Below, in pieces: positions 50,395 to 62,795 of a DNA stretch of 64,000 nt; within the stretch, counting starts at the first letter, position 1; every line of letters starts with the position of its first letter. The DNA is from Augochlora pura. Taxonomy: Eukaryota > Arthropoda > Insecta > Hymenoptera > Halictidae. The stretch spans positions 2,728,001 through 2,792,000 of the forward strand of contig NC_135773.1 of assembly GCF_028453695.1 (NCBI RefSeq), given 5' to 3'. Under the pieces are notes generated by a model. It made no database searches, had not been told where the DNA came from, and worked only from the letters and a program-made list of their open reading frames with translations. Position numbers and translations under genes: made by a program.

Positions 50395-50398
50395 TTAA

Positions 50399-52045
50399 GC
50401 AGAGATAATAGTGTTCCGCTTGGATGAAGAACCTGGTGGCTAAGCGATCAACGAAGGGAGAAAGTGTACAGTGTTCGAGTACACAGAGAAGGAGACGACC
50501 ATTAACGGTTTATACGTTATGGCAGTACGCGTAGGTGAAAATAGGAACGGCAACCGATCGTCGTCGGCCCCAGTCGTCAATTATTTTAGCCCGGTTGTCT
50601 GTGAACCACGCGACGTTTATCCATTCACGAGTACCTCTGCCAACAAACGTCAGCCGACATTACCGTGAAAAATGAGGAAGCCGTCGATGGGGAGAGATAC
50701 AGGAAAAGCGGAAGGAAGAGAGGAGGAATGGTCGAGGAGAGAAGGAGAGCAGAAGCGAGTAGAGTGAGCAGGACAACGAGGGACTCGATGACTGTCAAGT
50801 AAATGCGACACCGGTCCGGGCCCCGTTTACATGCTTCAACACGTCCCGTGGGAGCGCTGTCTGTTCCAGGATTAAGATGGACCGCGGAACAACCCCTTCC
50901 TTCTCCCTCATTCTTTCTTTCTTTCTTCAGAGGAAAATGGAAGCTCCGGGAAAAGTATGAAGAATGACGCGACACCGTCTTTCGCGGAGCAAAAATGGCC
51001 TGCGTTAACTTTTCACCGGTCCGACTAGAACCCGAGTCGGATTCCTGTCTGAACGTTTCACTGAGATTTTTCATTCATCCATGGCGAAGATCGTCAAAAT
51101 AACCAGAATTGATATATGAGACGCGGGGAGACGGCGAACCTTTAATTATTCGACGAGATTGTTACGGTTTTAACCGGGACGCGGAAACAATAGACTAGAA
51201 AAAATAGAAATACGAGACGGATAATAATTCTGGATTCCATATGCAACTGTGGTCATCGAACTCTAGATATTAATCATGTTCGATGGTATTGCTCTCTTCA
51301 TTATAATCTCCGAACTAAGCAAAGAACATCTGTTAATCGGTAAAAAAAAAAACCTTTTCTTATTAATAATCTCCATGTATAATTAGATATCGATGCTCTT
51401 GAAATAATTAACAAGTTATTACAGTATATAGTATTACTTGTTAAGTCTTCCACATGCTGTTCTTTCTCATTAGTCTATTTTGTAGTACAAAGTTATGTTA
51501 ATGTTTCGGTACGTGAGGTACTAAGGATAAAAATAAGAAGCAGAGGATCTGCCGTTGGTAGCGCGTAGCATAGCCATCGTAAAACGGTGTCTATTTAATG
51601 CCTAGGCTACAGTAAATCCTTCGTTTAAGATGCTTTACGGGCCGCCTCTGCGTGAAGCTCGATACAAATTGTGGTAAAAAAAACAGGATGACGCAGCTAC
51701 ACTGGCGAGAAAAAAAAAAAGAAGCATTTTTCTCCGGGAGAGAATGTAATTGGTACCTCTTTGTTTTTAATGTAAAGCAAGATAAACGTTGATTAATCAA
51801 GAGAACGGTGCAGTAGGTGGCCGCTGACGTAATCGTGTTGTCTCCTTGGTTCCCTCGTTGCGCAACGCGAGAGCGTAATCTATGGGCAAGAACGAGTCAG
51901 CAAATGACTTTTTTTTTTCGCTTCTAGTTCTATCGTTGCGTTAACGGCGAGCACTCACGATAACACGGAGAAAGAAGACTCGTGAGTGGAATGACGACAG
52001 AGAGGAAATGGGTCGGTGCAATTGCTGGCCTAGAATCGCTAGCTA
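50399..52045. other. Gene-free DNA
   Basis: No supported exon. A GC-moderate patch at 50550-51060 holds a 149-codon minus-strand frame (50625-51074) of Ser/Arg-rich composition with no domain. Short A-runs lie at 51342 and 51710. Confidence 0.4.
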
Positions 52046-52049
52046 CCTA

Positions 52050-53300
52050 CCAACCCTAGTTACAAGCGACCTCAACGATCCTGGAGGAACCGAGAACCTG
52101 TCGGATGTCATCACGATTTTTGGAAAAGTTTCTATATCAGTGACCTTAAAAGATCCAAATGATTTCGATGACCTCTTCGTACGATCACAAAGATCTAAGA
52201 ATGAATCCAGCTCGTGGAAATAATCTGAAGACTTCGATAAAGATCCAACAGTGTTCGCAAATGACCTCCAAAGTTCCTAGACAAATTCTAAAGTTACTTC
52301 AAGTTTTTAATACAAATTCTGTAGCCGAGGAAAAGAATCTAAAAGTCTTCAAGAGGACTCTACAGTCTGCAACCCTCTAATTAAACTCAAACAAGGGATC
52401 TCTAAAAATTCGGTCGACTTTTCGAGCAACCGGACGGTTCATAGAAAAATTCCATAGCTCCTCCAAATGATCCCAACAACTTTATAGAGCTCCTAAATCT
52501 GATTTAATGGCAAAGATTCTCCGGATTCCTGAGTCACCCCAAGGTGTCTGAAAGGGCGCGTCCACCCTCTCCCCGATTCCCGAGGAATCCAGCACGAGTT
52601 CTGGAGCCTCTGCAAGGTACCTCAAGGTTTTGAAAAGGATCCTACAGCTTCTAAGACTCCTCAGAGGCTATTTCATTGACTTTTCCAGCTATCGAAACGT
52701 TTTCAAGAAAGTGCAACTGCTTCTCGAAATGACTTTATAGAGTCCATATGGAGTCTCCAGCTTTTTCAGTGACCATAAGGTACTCACAACGACTCTCCAG
52801 TTTTGTCATCTATTTTTAGGTTTACAGAAAGATTGATTGGGTTGCCAGAAGCTTCCCTAAAGATCCTAATAAAAATTTCATAGCTCTTTCAATGACCACG
52901 AGGATCGCAACAATGTTCCGCGACTTCCTAAATATCGCGAAGGTCTTCCAAAAGATTCACCGACCTCGCTAAGCATCCTGAAGGCTTACGAAGGAATCCT
53001 TAACTTCTCCAAGTGTCCTAAAGATCTTAATGAGGATTCTGTTGCCTCCACAGAGGACCCGAAAAGATCCCGCGTCTCCCGTCGACTCTCCAAGCAACTA
53101 GAATGCAGCGTTTGGCATCGAGTGAATCAAATTTTTAATTTAAAATAATTAACTCCCATTGATCAAATAAATATTACTATTATTATTATTATTAATTTGG
53201 GGCCGAACTCCGCTAAAAGATGCAACGAAAAATCTCGTTATCACTTCAGACAAATTCGAGTTCCCCATAAAAAAAATCCCACAGCTCCCACAATGACCCG
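52050..53300. repeat. Long degenerate repeat array
   Basis: More than 1.2 kb built from diverged variants of a few words, chiefly CCATAGCTCCTCCAATGACC (variants near 52450, 52757, 52880 and 53278), AAAGATCCTAACAAC and CAAGGTTTTCAAAAAGATTC. A unit near 60 bp is suggested but spacing varies. No open frame persists. It resembles the 28.4-29.6 kb array in texture but not in sequence. Confidence 0.55.
53172..53194. repeat. (ATT)n microsatellite
   Basis: Seven uninterrupted ATT units within the degenerate array. Confidence 0.95.
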
Positions 53301-54642
53301 GTGCCAACCTCGCAAGAATTCAACGACTTCCGACGACCGACCTACCGAACCCGAGAGAATTCTACTGGCTCGAAACGACGATGTAGAAGTCGCGAAGATC
53401 CCAGGCGAAGCTCCGGAGAAGCAGGCTCTCCTATCACAACCACGCGTGATGCCGGTTTATGAACACGTTGCCATTTGTCACGGGTAGAGTCTCGGCTCGC
53501 TATCGTTTATCGCGGCGCGCGTAAATCATGCCGGGATAGTGTTTGTAAACAGCCAAATGAGATCAGTCGCAGCAAAGTTTACGAGAGGACGCGGACGTGC
53601 CATTTATTCCCTTCGGCCTCCCTCTGGCCTTCCTTCGGCCCCGCTTCAGCCTCCCTTCGGCCTCTCCCCCCGGCCACCCTTCGACCACCCATCGCGACGA
53701 TAACCGAGACTCTCTTTCCTCGCATGAGTCCCGCGAACATCTGCCCGACGTCGAGCCGATGTCACGAGCACGTAAAACAGATTTTCTCTTCTTTTTTTTT
53801 TCGACAGTGAGGCTAGAAAAAGACTCCTTTGTTGGCGAGCACGGCGCATAAGACGATATTACACGATAAGTATGTTTGCGGATAAACGACGACCATAACG
53901 GAGACATTGGCCAGCGGGCTCGACGTCACGTAATATCGTCGCCGAGGGCTGTTATCGCAGGAACCGTTGATAACGCTCGCCTTTATCGCCGCGGCCAATA
54001 TTATACTTTGTCGGTGGGGTATTATTTGGTGAACACAGTGTGTCCCGACTGTTTATCCGGACGGTGTATAGGGTGTCCGGCAACAGGTGGGAGAAACGTT
54101 GCAAGGGACAATGGGAAGCCGACGTCAGGAATCAAATAATCAAGGGTTCGGAAGGTTCGGGATCTCTCCGATCCATTCATAGGTTTTACCGAGTACTCGT
54201 TAACTCTTTCGGAAATTCGCGCGGCCGATACCTGTCTAGAAATCGTGACTGTACAAGGTGTAAAAATAATAAATGTCACGACAAGATCGTTTCTACACCC
54301 ATGATTTCGTGGAACATAATCTAAGCAAGCTGCCACAAAATTCATGTTGAATTGTTTCAAGGCTAAAACAGTTGACATGCCATATAACAATCTATAAGTA
54401 TTCAAATAGTACATAAAATAAATATCGAGAGACCATAAATAATTTACAATTATCTTAAACACAGTGCTAACATGTGCATGTGACAACCTTGTAGTTGTCT
54501 AAATAAACCATCCGATTTAAAGCATTACTAAATAAATAAATTAATAAACAAGTAAGTATGTAAACGAAATATATAAAAACGTAGTATCTTTACAAACTCA
54601 AATTTCATTTCGCGTTATATAGACTCGGGAAGATCAGCAGTG
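53301..54642. other. GC-moderate gene-free DNA
   Basis: At 53600-53700 a CCTTCGGCCTCCCT-like word repeats five or six times, giving spurious Pro/Ser frames. At 54065-54090 ATAGGGTGTCCGGCAACAGG resembles the GGGTGTCC ends of insect foldback elements, compare 29.6 kb. The 154-codon minus frame at 54022-54486 has no recognisable domain. Confidence 0.4.
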
Positions 54643-54646
54643 TTAA

Positions 54647-54884
54647 ACCTTTGTACACGAAACCATCTCAACTCTGAATCAAAAATAGTTCGCCTGACCT
54701 ACGTCACTTCCATTTGAAATGGCAACATTTTAATTATGCGTGATAGAGTCATGTAAGTCATACATTAGCTGCACTTCCAACGCTTTCTCGAATCTAAACA
54801 AATTGTATAATCTAACAATTATTTTCGAATGTGATAGAACAACTTTGTATGATACCTCGGAGTCGCCAATTCGACTGCAAAGAG
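54647..54884. mobile_element. TTAA-flanked MITE, family 2, copy 2
   Basis: TTAA lies at 54643-54646 and 54885-54888. Read on the minus strand from its right end it begins CTCTTTGCAGTCGAATTGGC and shares TTGTTCTATCACATTCGAAA with the copy at 50.2 kb, inserted in the opposite orientation. Length is 238 bp, with no coding capacity. Confidence 0.7.
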
Positions 54885-55029
54885 TTAATAAAATGTTCGG
54901 ACCAGGAGATAAACGACGAGGAAACGGCAAAAGGGCAAAAGGAGCAGAGGAGCTTTTCCAAGCAATTTGCATTGAGCGCCGCTGCGAAAACCGCTGCGAA
55001 AACGGGTCAAAGTTCGGCGGGTGGGGAGT

Positions 55030-55470
55030 TACGCGGAATCGACACGGTGTCTCATAGTTAGCGGCCTATTGGCATAAGCGGCGAATCGCTCGTTCGCTCG
55101 CGGGCTCTCGTGATTCACCGGGGAAGCGGATCCGCGGCAGCGGTCTTTCGCGTCCACGTGAGTCATCGCTCGGTTCGGTTCGGTTTCGAGCCAGCGACCA
55201 CGCTTTGCTCGCTCGCTCGCTTTCCGTGTTGCTCGCCGCGCAAAACACAAGCCGTAGCTATCCGCGCAACCGTCTCGAAAGTGCACGACACGTATACAGA
55301 GACGCGCGGAGCCGAAGCGATCAGTCGGCCAGTCACCGAGCCATTGTCTTCTTCCCGTTTTCCCCCCGAGAGAGCTCGTTCTATCCAAGAGAAACGCTTT
55401 CCGGCCCCGCCCGCGACTTTTACGATCACCGCGGTACGATTTTCACTGTGACCTCTGATTCCCACCAAAC
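55030..55470. promoter_or_regulatory. CpG-rich promoter-like island
   Basis: Dense CpG with simple words such as GCTCGCTCGCTCGC and GGTTCGGTTCGGTTTCGAG. All frames on both strands are mutually overlapping and composition-driven. It is probably a promoter or first-exon region, but no donor or initiator could be assigned. Confidence 0.3.
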
Positions 55471-55483
55471 TGCATTCCCTCAA

Positions 55484-55717
55484 CCCTTTAAGAGCAAACC
55501 TTTGTTTATCTGTCACACTAAGATCCAACTACTACTACACATACACATAGGAGGAACACATTCATATGTTAGTTTCAAGCAACTAATAAAGATCTTTATA
55601 GTGAAATACTTTCTTTTATAATAAATACTGGAAAAAAGTCTTACAAGTTGTTTGAGACACGCGTATGCACATGTGTTCCTACTATGTGTATGTGTAAACA
55701 AAGGCTCACCCTTAAGA
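55484..55717. mobile_element. Foldback MITE, about 230 bp
   Basis: The left arm (CCCTTTAAGAGCAAACCTTT, GTTT, then ACACATACACATAGGAGGAA) is mirrored by the right arm read on the minus strand (CTTAAGGGTGAGCCTTTGTT, then ACACATACACATAGTAGGAA). The arms extend about 100 bp each. The left arm has a roughly 35 bp insertion between TTTGTTT and ACACATACAC that the right arm lacks, so an insertion or deletion followed the symmetric state. Confidence 0.8.
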
Positions 55718-58700
55718 CGGCAATTTCTTTTTTCCTTGAGTGAAAGGGATCGATTTTTCATGCATTGTCTTTCTTTTTAATAAGCTATGAAATCCCTATT
55801 GAGATTATTAGCAATATGCACATTACTGTGCGTGCTAATATTACATATATAACTTATATAACTTAGAACCGAAGATCCGTCAATTACTAATGCATTTTCG
55901 AACTTTTGTCTAGAGATACAGATCACAGGATTTCAGAAAATTGTGAATAATTCAAATAAAACTGAGGGTTTATACAAGAAGATATCTACTGTATATGGTT
56001 GAAAATACGCCTTGTTACAAAGCCTTGAAATTAGAATATTTTCTATTGTCCTGTTGCCTTTGTAAGCTCTCAACTTGGAATTAATAGCTGTTTGTTTCTT
56101 GTTAGGGATTGAAACAAGAGTTTGTCCTTTTGTGGACTTGCGATATTTTCGGGGCAAACTATACAACCGTTTAAATCCTATGGTTAGTAAAGAGTGGAAG
56201 TGCGAGTTTATAAAGATGAAAAAAAATCTTTGGTTCCCTAGAGGAATAACACTAAATAGCATTAACTCTACATCTATCACCGCCGGTGAAATGACCAATC
56301 TCGCATTTTTCTATATCATAATTATTCAAGTTATAAAACTGCTTCCGTTAAAAATTCTCGTATACATATATTTCACACACTAGTATTTTAATTATGAAAA
56401 ATTTGAACAAGTTCTATCTTGTAATTTCTGTGAGGCAATTCTTATTGGTTGCTTTTAGACCTCGACAGGTTTTGTGTTACCTTTATTCCTGAACGTGCAC
56501 AGCGAGTCTGAAGACCACTTCCTATTAAATAATGACTCTGTAACGTCTCGTCTGGGCGACGACGTAGGGAAACGCTGTTGAACGCGCCATGAGATGGTGG
56601 GGACGGGAACGAAACACTAGAGAAAAGTGACTAACCGGTCCGGCAGTGCTCGATGTTTTCCTGCACACCCGCTATATCGCCGCGCCGCGATAAAGCGCGC
56701 GTTTTTAACCACAGGACGTGGTTAAAAAAATATACATGTATATTAGACCGCAAAGCATTAACGAGTTAAAGCGACCTCGCCGCTGAAATCGGTTCTTCCG
56801 CCTCGTGTCGTCCCTCAAAAGTTTCGAGAACGCTCGCGATTACTACAGCAAAGATATTCAACCGTATTTCCATTTTTATAATCGACCGGGGCGGAGCCAA
56901 AATAAATTTGAATCTTATTCCTCGCACGAATATTAGAAAACGATATGAAACGTGACCTGAAATTCTGCTCACTGTCCAATAGATAAAAAACGATGGGAAT
57001 TATCTTAAAATGTAATTTGCCGTCGCGAAAGATTAAAAACGATATAAATAATGGCCAGTAATTTCATTGGCAGGTCGAAATCAACCTGCAGAATAATCTA
57101 AAATTGTTCAGCTATATTCAATACATCGATACCCTAAAATTACCGAGAGCAGTGCGAACAATTTCAACTGATTAAATTGCGCAATGCATAAAAAAGTAAC
57201 ATAAAACTTCACTTACGAAGCGCAAACACACGCTGATACGCAGTTTCCGTAAAATAGCATGGTCGATTGGAAGGTAGGATCCTTCGCGTTTTCATTCAAA
57301 CGTAAAATAAGATTACTTCACCGCCGCGCGAATCGTTTAACTCTGACAATGAGCAGCGCGCGAAACATTTAACTCGAGGCAGCGCGCTCTAGCAGGGCAA
57401 GTATAAATATAAAAGTGTATTTGAATAAATCTTTATTCAAACGTGCGCCGGTGTAAAAATTTATTCAAACATCAACGAAACAGTGATCCTTCGTTGCCCG
57501 GCAACTGATGAATCGTTTTACTGACTGCCGACCACGGATCCGTCGGCACGATGAATTTTTGCGTCGCTCGCGAATAACGAAAGTAACTTACAATTTATCG
57601 ACGGTGCCGGGTTTAAGGGCCAACCGTATCGCACGGAACGCAATAAGCGAGGTGAAACGCGATAATTTTATCGCCGCCGATAGATATTGCGAAAAAAATT
57701 CATGCTCGAACATTTTAATCTACGATATTACCATTTTTCCTCCACGTTTCACCGCGCTTGCTCGACGAAATATCCTCGAATGGTTAGTCACAGCCGAAGG
57801 AGAAACGAAACGTATAAAGACGCAAGTGGGCACAAATTCTCCAAGTTGGCAATAAACACTGATCAATTCACTGGTTCCTTTCGGTAAAGCAAATCCCGAT
57901 TCGGTGCACTAGTCTCTATAACGTTCGATCCCGCTATTATCACTAGCAGCACCCAGAGTTACCAAAATTACAGATTCATCGAAACAAGCTTCATAAACGG
58001 AAAACGAACGAATTTAATTGAGTAAATTGTAAAACAAAAAAATGTGTCAATCGGTTATTTTGATCAATCCGGTGGTTTCATTGTTAAAAACAAAACGCGC
58101 AATAGTTATTACAAAGGTTGTAACGGTCACGTGTTCACTCTAATACCATAAACGTGCCACGATTTACCACGCGGTACTTTATTTCAAAGGCCAACATATA
58201 CCGGAAACCATACGGTTCCCGTACGTGATAGGCATACCGTAAATAGGTAATCGCATATCGCCAGTATAATAAAAAAAAAAGGATAGAAACAAACAGAGGT
58301 GATGTGACGTTCGTATTACGCAGCTACACATTTCTACGTATACCAAATTCTAGGAACTATCAACAACGAAAACCTAAAATCGAACAACGTCGATATACTA
58401 TATATATATCGTTCAATCAATCTAACTACTCTCTACATGTACGTTGTAACCGATTATTGAACACTGGCAAAACGTTTTCTTAAGTATTCGTCCTAACAAA
58501 CTACACGCATCACACGTGTAATCGTCAGAGGACACGATAACGTAACGTAAAATGCCGTTACCTCGCTGAGTTTCACTTTCCATTCGAGCAATTCGAAATA
58601 AACTCGATGCGGCAACATTAACCCTGCTGGTCTTCTCAACTTTGAATTCAAAAATGAATCAGATGGAAAATAAAATTGCAAAGAACAGCGGGATTAAACG

Positions 58701-59480
58701 TAACAATGTCTCGTCAATGTTAAATCAGTTACAAAGGATCGACTTCATTTGAATATGTACTGTACGCATCTTCAACTCTACGCACACCAGGTGACCTATA
58801 ACCGATGGTGCAATCGAGAAAGGGGTTGACTCGACACGAAGAAATAAATCGAGAGAACGTGCGATTATATTTTCGTACACACAGCTTCGTTTCAGAAATA
58901 ATTGTTTTGAAAACTAGGTCCGATACGCGCGTTATTTGTACGGATTATCACAAGTCTGTTCATGACTGACCGTTTCCACTGTTCATCAATACCGTGCACC
59001 ACAGTTGAATAAAGTCTCTCTGCTCTGAACTCCACCACCAATAACAGACCACCGTATATGTATTACGACTACACAAGAAAAAAAGATAGAACTCACAATT
59101 CATTTCACCGTATCGGTTTTATAGACGGACAACACGTAGCTCGTTTACGTAAGTGCTTCGTGGTGTACGCGTATCCGTTGAATCGGCCGAAAAATAGGGG
59201 GTCCAAAACCGGGAATTCATTCGAGCAAATTTCTCGACACGTTTTTCTTTTTGTTTCGAAATGATTAAAGAAAACAGGAGAGGAAAAGAAAATGTTATTC
59301 TCGTTGGCAAAAACGTCGACATCTTTGGCTGACTCATCCTGAAATCTTTGAACCTCATCGGCGACGCGCGAATCGACGCTGTCATTGTTTTCCGTCGAAT
59401 CGACGGTTCGGGTCGCACGATGTTCTATATACACGCGTTATTTCGTGACAGTGGCGTACGAAAATTCGAGATGACAACCA
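55718..59480. other. Gene-free DNA, mainly AT-rich
   Basis: No exon with adequate support. CpG patches lie at 56530-56720 and 57200-57800. Frames at 57508-57855 (plus) and 59105-59434 (minus) have ordinary composition but no splice sites or domain I recognise. If the gene starting at 59.84 kb on the minus strand is real, this stretch is its intron. Confidence 0.4.
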
Positions 59481-59841
59481 CGCGGCGAACGACAGCTCGA
59501 TTACCATGGTGCACGGGATAACCACCGGCGGCGATTGGTTTCTCTCAGAAAATGGTAGAAGACGAAAGAGCCGACGGGGCCGAGGAGACGTAGGTACGAC
59601 GACTCGGAGAGAGCGTCAACCTCGCGGGGAGGTTAGGCTCTGTTCGAGAAAACCATGAGAGAGGTTAACCTCTTTCCATTTTTTCTTTCCTCTCCCCTCC
59701 CATGCACGATCGCACGATTCCACACTCACACGCACGAGCACACTGTACGCCCGCGGATTTCGCGTTCGTGGAAATTCGCGCGTGGATAATCTCTGGTTTC
59801 GCGAACGACCACAACGACGACGACGAAAAAAAAAAACTTAC

Positions 59842-59846
59842 CCCAT
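59842..59846 (-). CDS. Candidate start codon at end of a first exon
   Basis: On the minus strand TGG TTT ATG GG is followed at once by a strong donor GTAAGT (from 59841). The in-frame codons just before this ATG read L-D-R-L-P-E-Y-L-R-D-T-V-D-W-F, which is strikingly protein-like, but a TGA lies four codons further up and no acceptor with a pyrimidine tract precedes it. Either this is a 5' UTR exon ending in the start codon, as in alpha-tubulin here, or an internal exon beginning near 59893. I cannot name the gene. Confidence 0.3.
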
Positions 59847-59849
59847 AAA

Positions 59850-60420
59850 CCAGTCCACGGTATCGCGGAGATACTCGGGTAACCTATCCAGCTTGGATGA
59901 TTTTCAGTTGGATCACCGCCGAGGAAAGTAGCACGAGAGTCGAGAAAACAAAATAAAATTTTCTCTCTCTCCTCACACTAGCACCAGCAGCAGCGGCGGC
60001 GCACGTTCCGCGATCTCGTGAAATCTAACATGGCGAAGCTCTATTGTCACCTGTTCCCGTCATGCCTCACTTGCCCTCCCCCCCCTCTTCCACCCGAAAA
60101 TACTGCCGATTTATCACCGCCACCGCGTACTTTCGCGCGCGTAGACGATCCCGTTTCCGTTCCTCGAGTCTCTACGGCAGGCAAACACCGTGCCTCTTTC
60201 ACGGTCGATCTACGAGGAGAAACTTCCACGAACGTCCGACACTGCGCACACGGGAATGGCACACAGCTTCGAGCGCGCACAGCTGATCGTACGACCTAAC
60301 ACGAAACTCGATCGCGCAACCCCCACCGTTTGCTCACCTGACGAAAGAGGGTAGTACCTACCACCGCACGCGCGCATCTGCTTTACCGATGTGATAACAG
60401 ACGCGCGCGCATCATCTGCT
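59850..60420 (-). promoter_or_regulatory. CpG-rich promoter and 5' UTR block
   Basis: A GC-rich stretch upstream of the minus-strand exon above, with a CTGCTGCTGG-like run and a short upstream open frame starting at 60032 (minus). It is flanked by AT-rich DNA on the right. A broad CpG-type promoter is the simplest reading. Confidence 0.35.
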
Positions 60421-61674
60421 ACGCATATAATTAAATTTTCTATTTTACCGACAAGTTGACTTCTCGAAAAAAATCAATTGATAATAAACTATCTATGAAC
60501 AAACATAATTATGCAGAACCAGAATAATTTCGGTAAAGTAAAAAACTATCATGTTTTTGGTTTTTGCTTGCGATATAAACGAGTTAATTCTTATGATAAC
60601 TATTTTTCTGTATCTTTTCACATATTCTGTACTATCCATCACTTTCAGACAGGGTTTGTACTACAGAAGACTATTATGATTTAAACAACAGACTGTGGAA
60701 CCAAATACGAACAAGATACCTAACAAGGTTAGCATTGTCAATGTAATTGGAGGACCAGTAATAGTTAGTTGTATGATGAAAATATACTCATATATAAAAT
60801 TTGTTGCTATCTTTTATAGTATCAGAACATTTTGAAACTATCTATATCATATAAACTCTTTGTAAAGTGTAACACTGTATGTGTCATTTAAATTAAGCAG
60901 TATATTAATCCGCAGTAAAAATTAAATATATAGGATACTTGATTCAGTATAACAAGCTAAAATCACGAATGATCGGTAACCATGCAAAATTAGTAAAAAC
61001 ATCTCTGTTACAAAACATAGAGGGCGAAACTGTATTATTCTTCGCTAAGGACGGTATAGAAATTGCTTGACACGAAAGCTCATAAGGTTTCCAATCTACA
61101 CATATACATTATTTATGGTTGTAACTATGTATGTTAAAATGTTGGTATAGATGGCACCACAAACATGAAAAAAATGGAGAAATTTGTAGCTAATTAAATA
61201 GAAGAAGGATGCATTATCAAAGTGTAGAGATTAATTAATTAATCTACTTCCAATTCTTGTTATAATATTGAACGTATTGTATTAAGTATTGACCCCATTG
61301 CTGAATCTAACGAAGTGTAATAAAACATTTCTACTTTTGTCGGATAAATTAATAATATACAATTGATTTATAGCTTACTTATTTTTCAAACAAATGATCG
61401 TCGAAATAATAGATGTAGCTTGTGATCAAACAATCCTTTTGTACTGCAATTCTTTAGGCAAACTTTGTGATTCAATACAAAGCGTATTTTTCTTTTTAGT
61501 ACATTTACGAATTGTTTTAATGTCGTATTATGGATATTTATTTTTCATTTGTAGAATAATTAAAATGTACATATTTAGTGTTGCATTTTACGTCTCAATA
61601 CAATTATGCAATCTACTAGTACACAAGAAAGGAACTTCTTCGGTTGACCGGCAATGTGTGAAATGCATACATAC
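60421..61674. other. AT-rich gene-free DNA
   Basis: No supported exon. GACTGTGGAACCAAATACG (60690) and TTAATCCGCAGTAA (60907) may be a badly decayed MITE of family 1. The plus-strand frame 61394-61735 is hydrophobic and cysteine-rich but overlaps the better candidate on the minus strand. Confidence 0.4.
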
Positions 61675-61733
61675 TTTGAGATGGGTGTGTACAGAATGGC
61701 GCTGTCAATTGACCAGCTGTCGGCGTCCACCAT
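61675..61733 (-). CDS. Candidate first coding exon, unknown
   Basis: On the minus strand ATG at 61733 begins M-V-D-A-D-S-W-S-I-D-S-A-I-L-Y-T-P-I-S and the exon ends at a consensus donor (TCAAA|GTATGT). The start context is GCTATGG. The acidic, Ser-rich start resembles an N-terminus of a soluble protein. No downstream exon on the minus strand could be joined, so the gene stays unidentified. Confidence 0.35.
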
Positions 61734-61739
61734 AGCAAA

Positions 61740-62795
61740 CTAATCTCTTTACTTTATAAAATATGCTAACTCTTGACCTTGCTAAAGTACAAAATTAAAA
61801 TTTGTATCAGAAAATAAAAATCGAAATAAGCAGGCAATTGTAATTTTATATGTTATTTCATATTCACTATATGTGTATGTAAATTCTTCATTAAAAAATC
61901 TTTCGTATATTGACAATTTTATTTTTCGTCTACGACATGCTTGTGCTTGTCCCGTTATAGCGATATCACATTGGTCGCATCGGGTTATATTTGGAAATCT
62001 GTGCGAAACCGTAGGAGATGAAATACTGTAAAGAGGTCAGAAACCGTGGTAAGGTGAGATTGCAGAATCAAGAGTAGAGAGCGGATACGGTTTGTGCTCG
62101 TGGGCAGGAAGTAGATCAACTTCAATTCATTGTATAATGAATCTAGCAAAAAGATAATGCATCGCTCTTGAAAATATTCCTCATCTAAATATCATGTCCC
62201 GTTGAGTACCTTTACACGTATTCTCTATTTCTCACGCAAATGAACATTACTGAGATACTGATTTTTATATTTTTTAATCTATAAGATTAACGAACGGGAT
62301 AAATTTACAACTGATGTGACAAAGTTTATGCAACAATACATTTTAACTTTCATTGAAGCGACGAATTCCTAGAACACCCGTTACGTGTATGTAGAGACAA
62401 AATCAATACCTAAGATAGGTATATATAAACCAAATATTACAAACCCCACGAGAGCATTGAACTGATATTCTACAAATTTTATGTACATACATACATCATT
62501 GCTAATTTATGTGTAATGTTAAACAATTGGAAATATACAATGAAAATAGTGAAAAATCATTGAAAAAAAGTAAATAATATTTTGTAGCATACAAATTTTC
62601 AATAAATTTTTTTAAATCGAGAATTATAACGATTGTTCAAAATTTATAAAACAGTTTAAATATATTTTCGTAAAAATTGTAAGAACAACGGAACGCAAAC
62701 TATGAGATGCATTCTATAGAACTGCATGAATATAATTTGAAGCAACCAGCTCTCTCGACAGTTACAATTTCAGTTCCATGAACTCGTCTAAACAG
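61740..62795. other. AT-rich gene-free DNA
   Basis: No exon found. It contains short ATACATAC and TATATA runs. If the two-exon gene at 62796-63121 is real, its 3' UTR lies here. Confidence 0.4.

Noticed and set aside
50625..51074. 149-codon minus-strand frame
   Set aside because: Ser/Arg/Leu-rich, no domain, no splice context.
57920..57940. GTTCGATCC-like tRNA B box
   Set aside because: No matching A box or acceptor-stem complement within tRNA distance.
58617..58697. Very short TTAA-bounded inverted repeat (CCCTGCTGGTCTT / CCCGCTGTTCTT)
   Set aside because: Only about 80 bp long with a short imperfect match; too weak to call a mobile element.
61394..61735. 113-codon hydrophobic plus-strand frame
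   Set aside because: AT-rich composition explains the Phe/Ile/Tyr content; the minus strand has an ATG plus consensus donor at the same place.
62004..62115. Minus-strand reading E-V-D-L-L-P-A-H-E-H-K-P-Y-P ending at a stop as a terminal exon
   Set aside because: Short, an in-frame TGA lies just upstream, and no pyrimidine tract precedes the AG that would be the acceptor.
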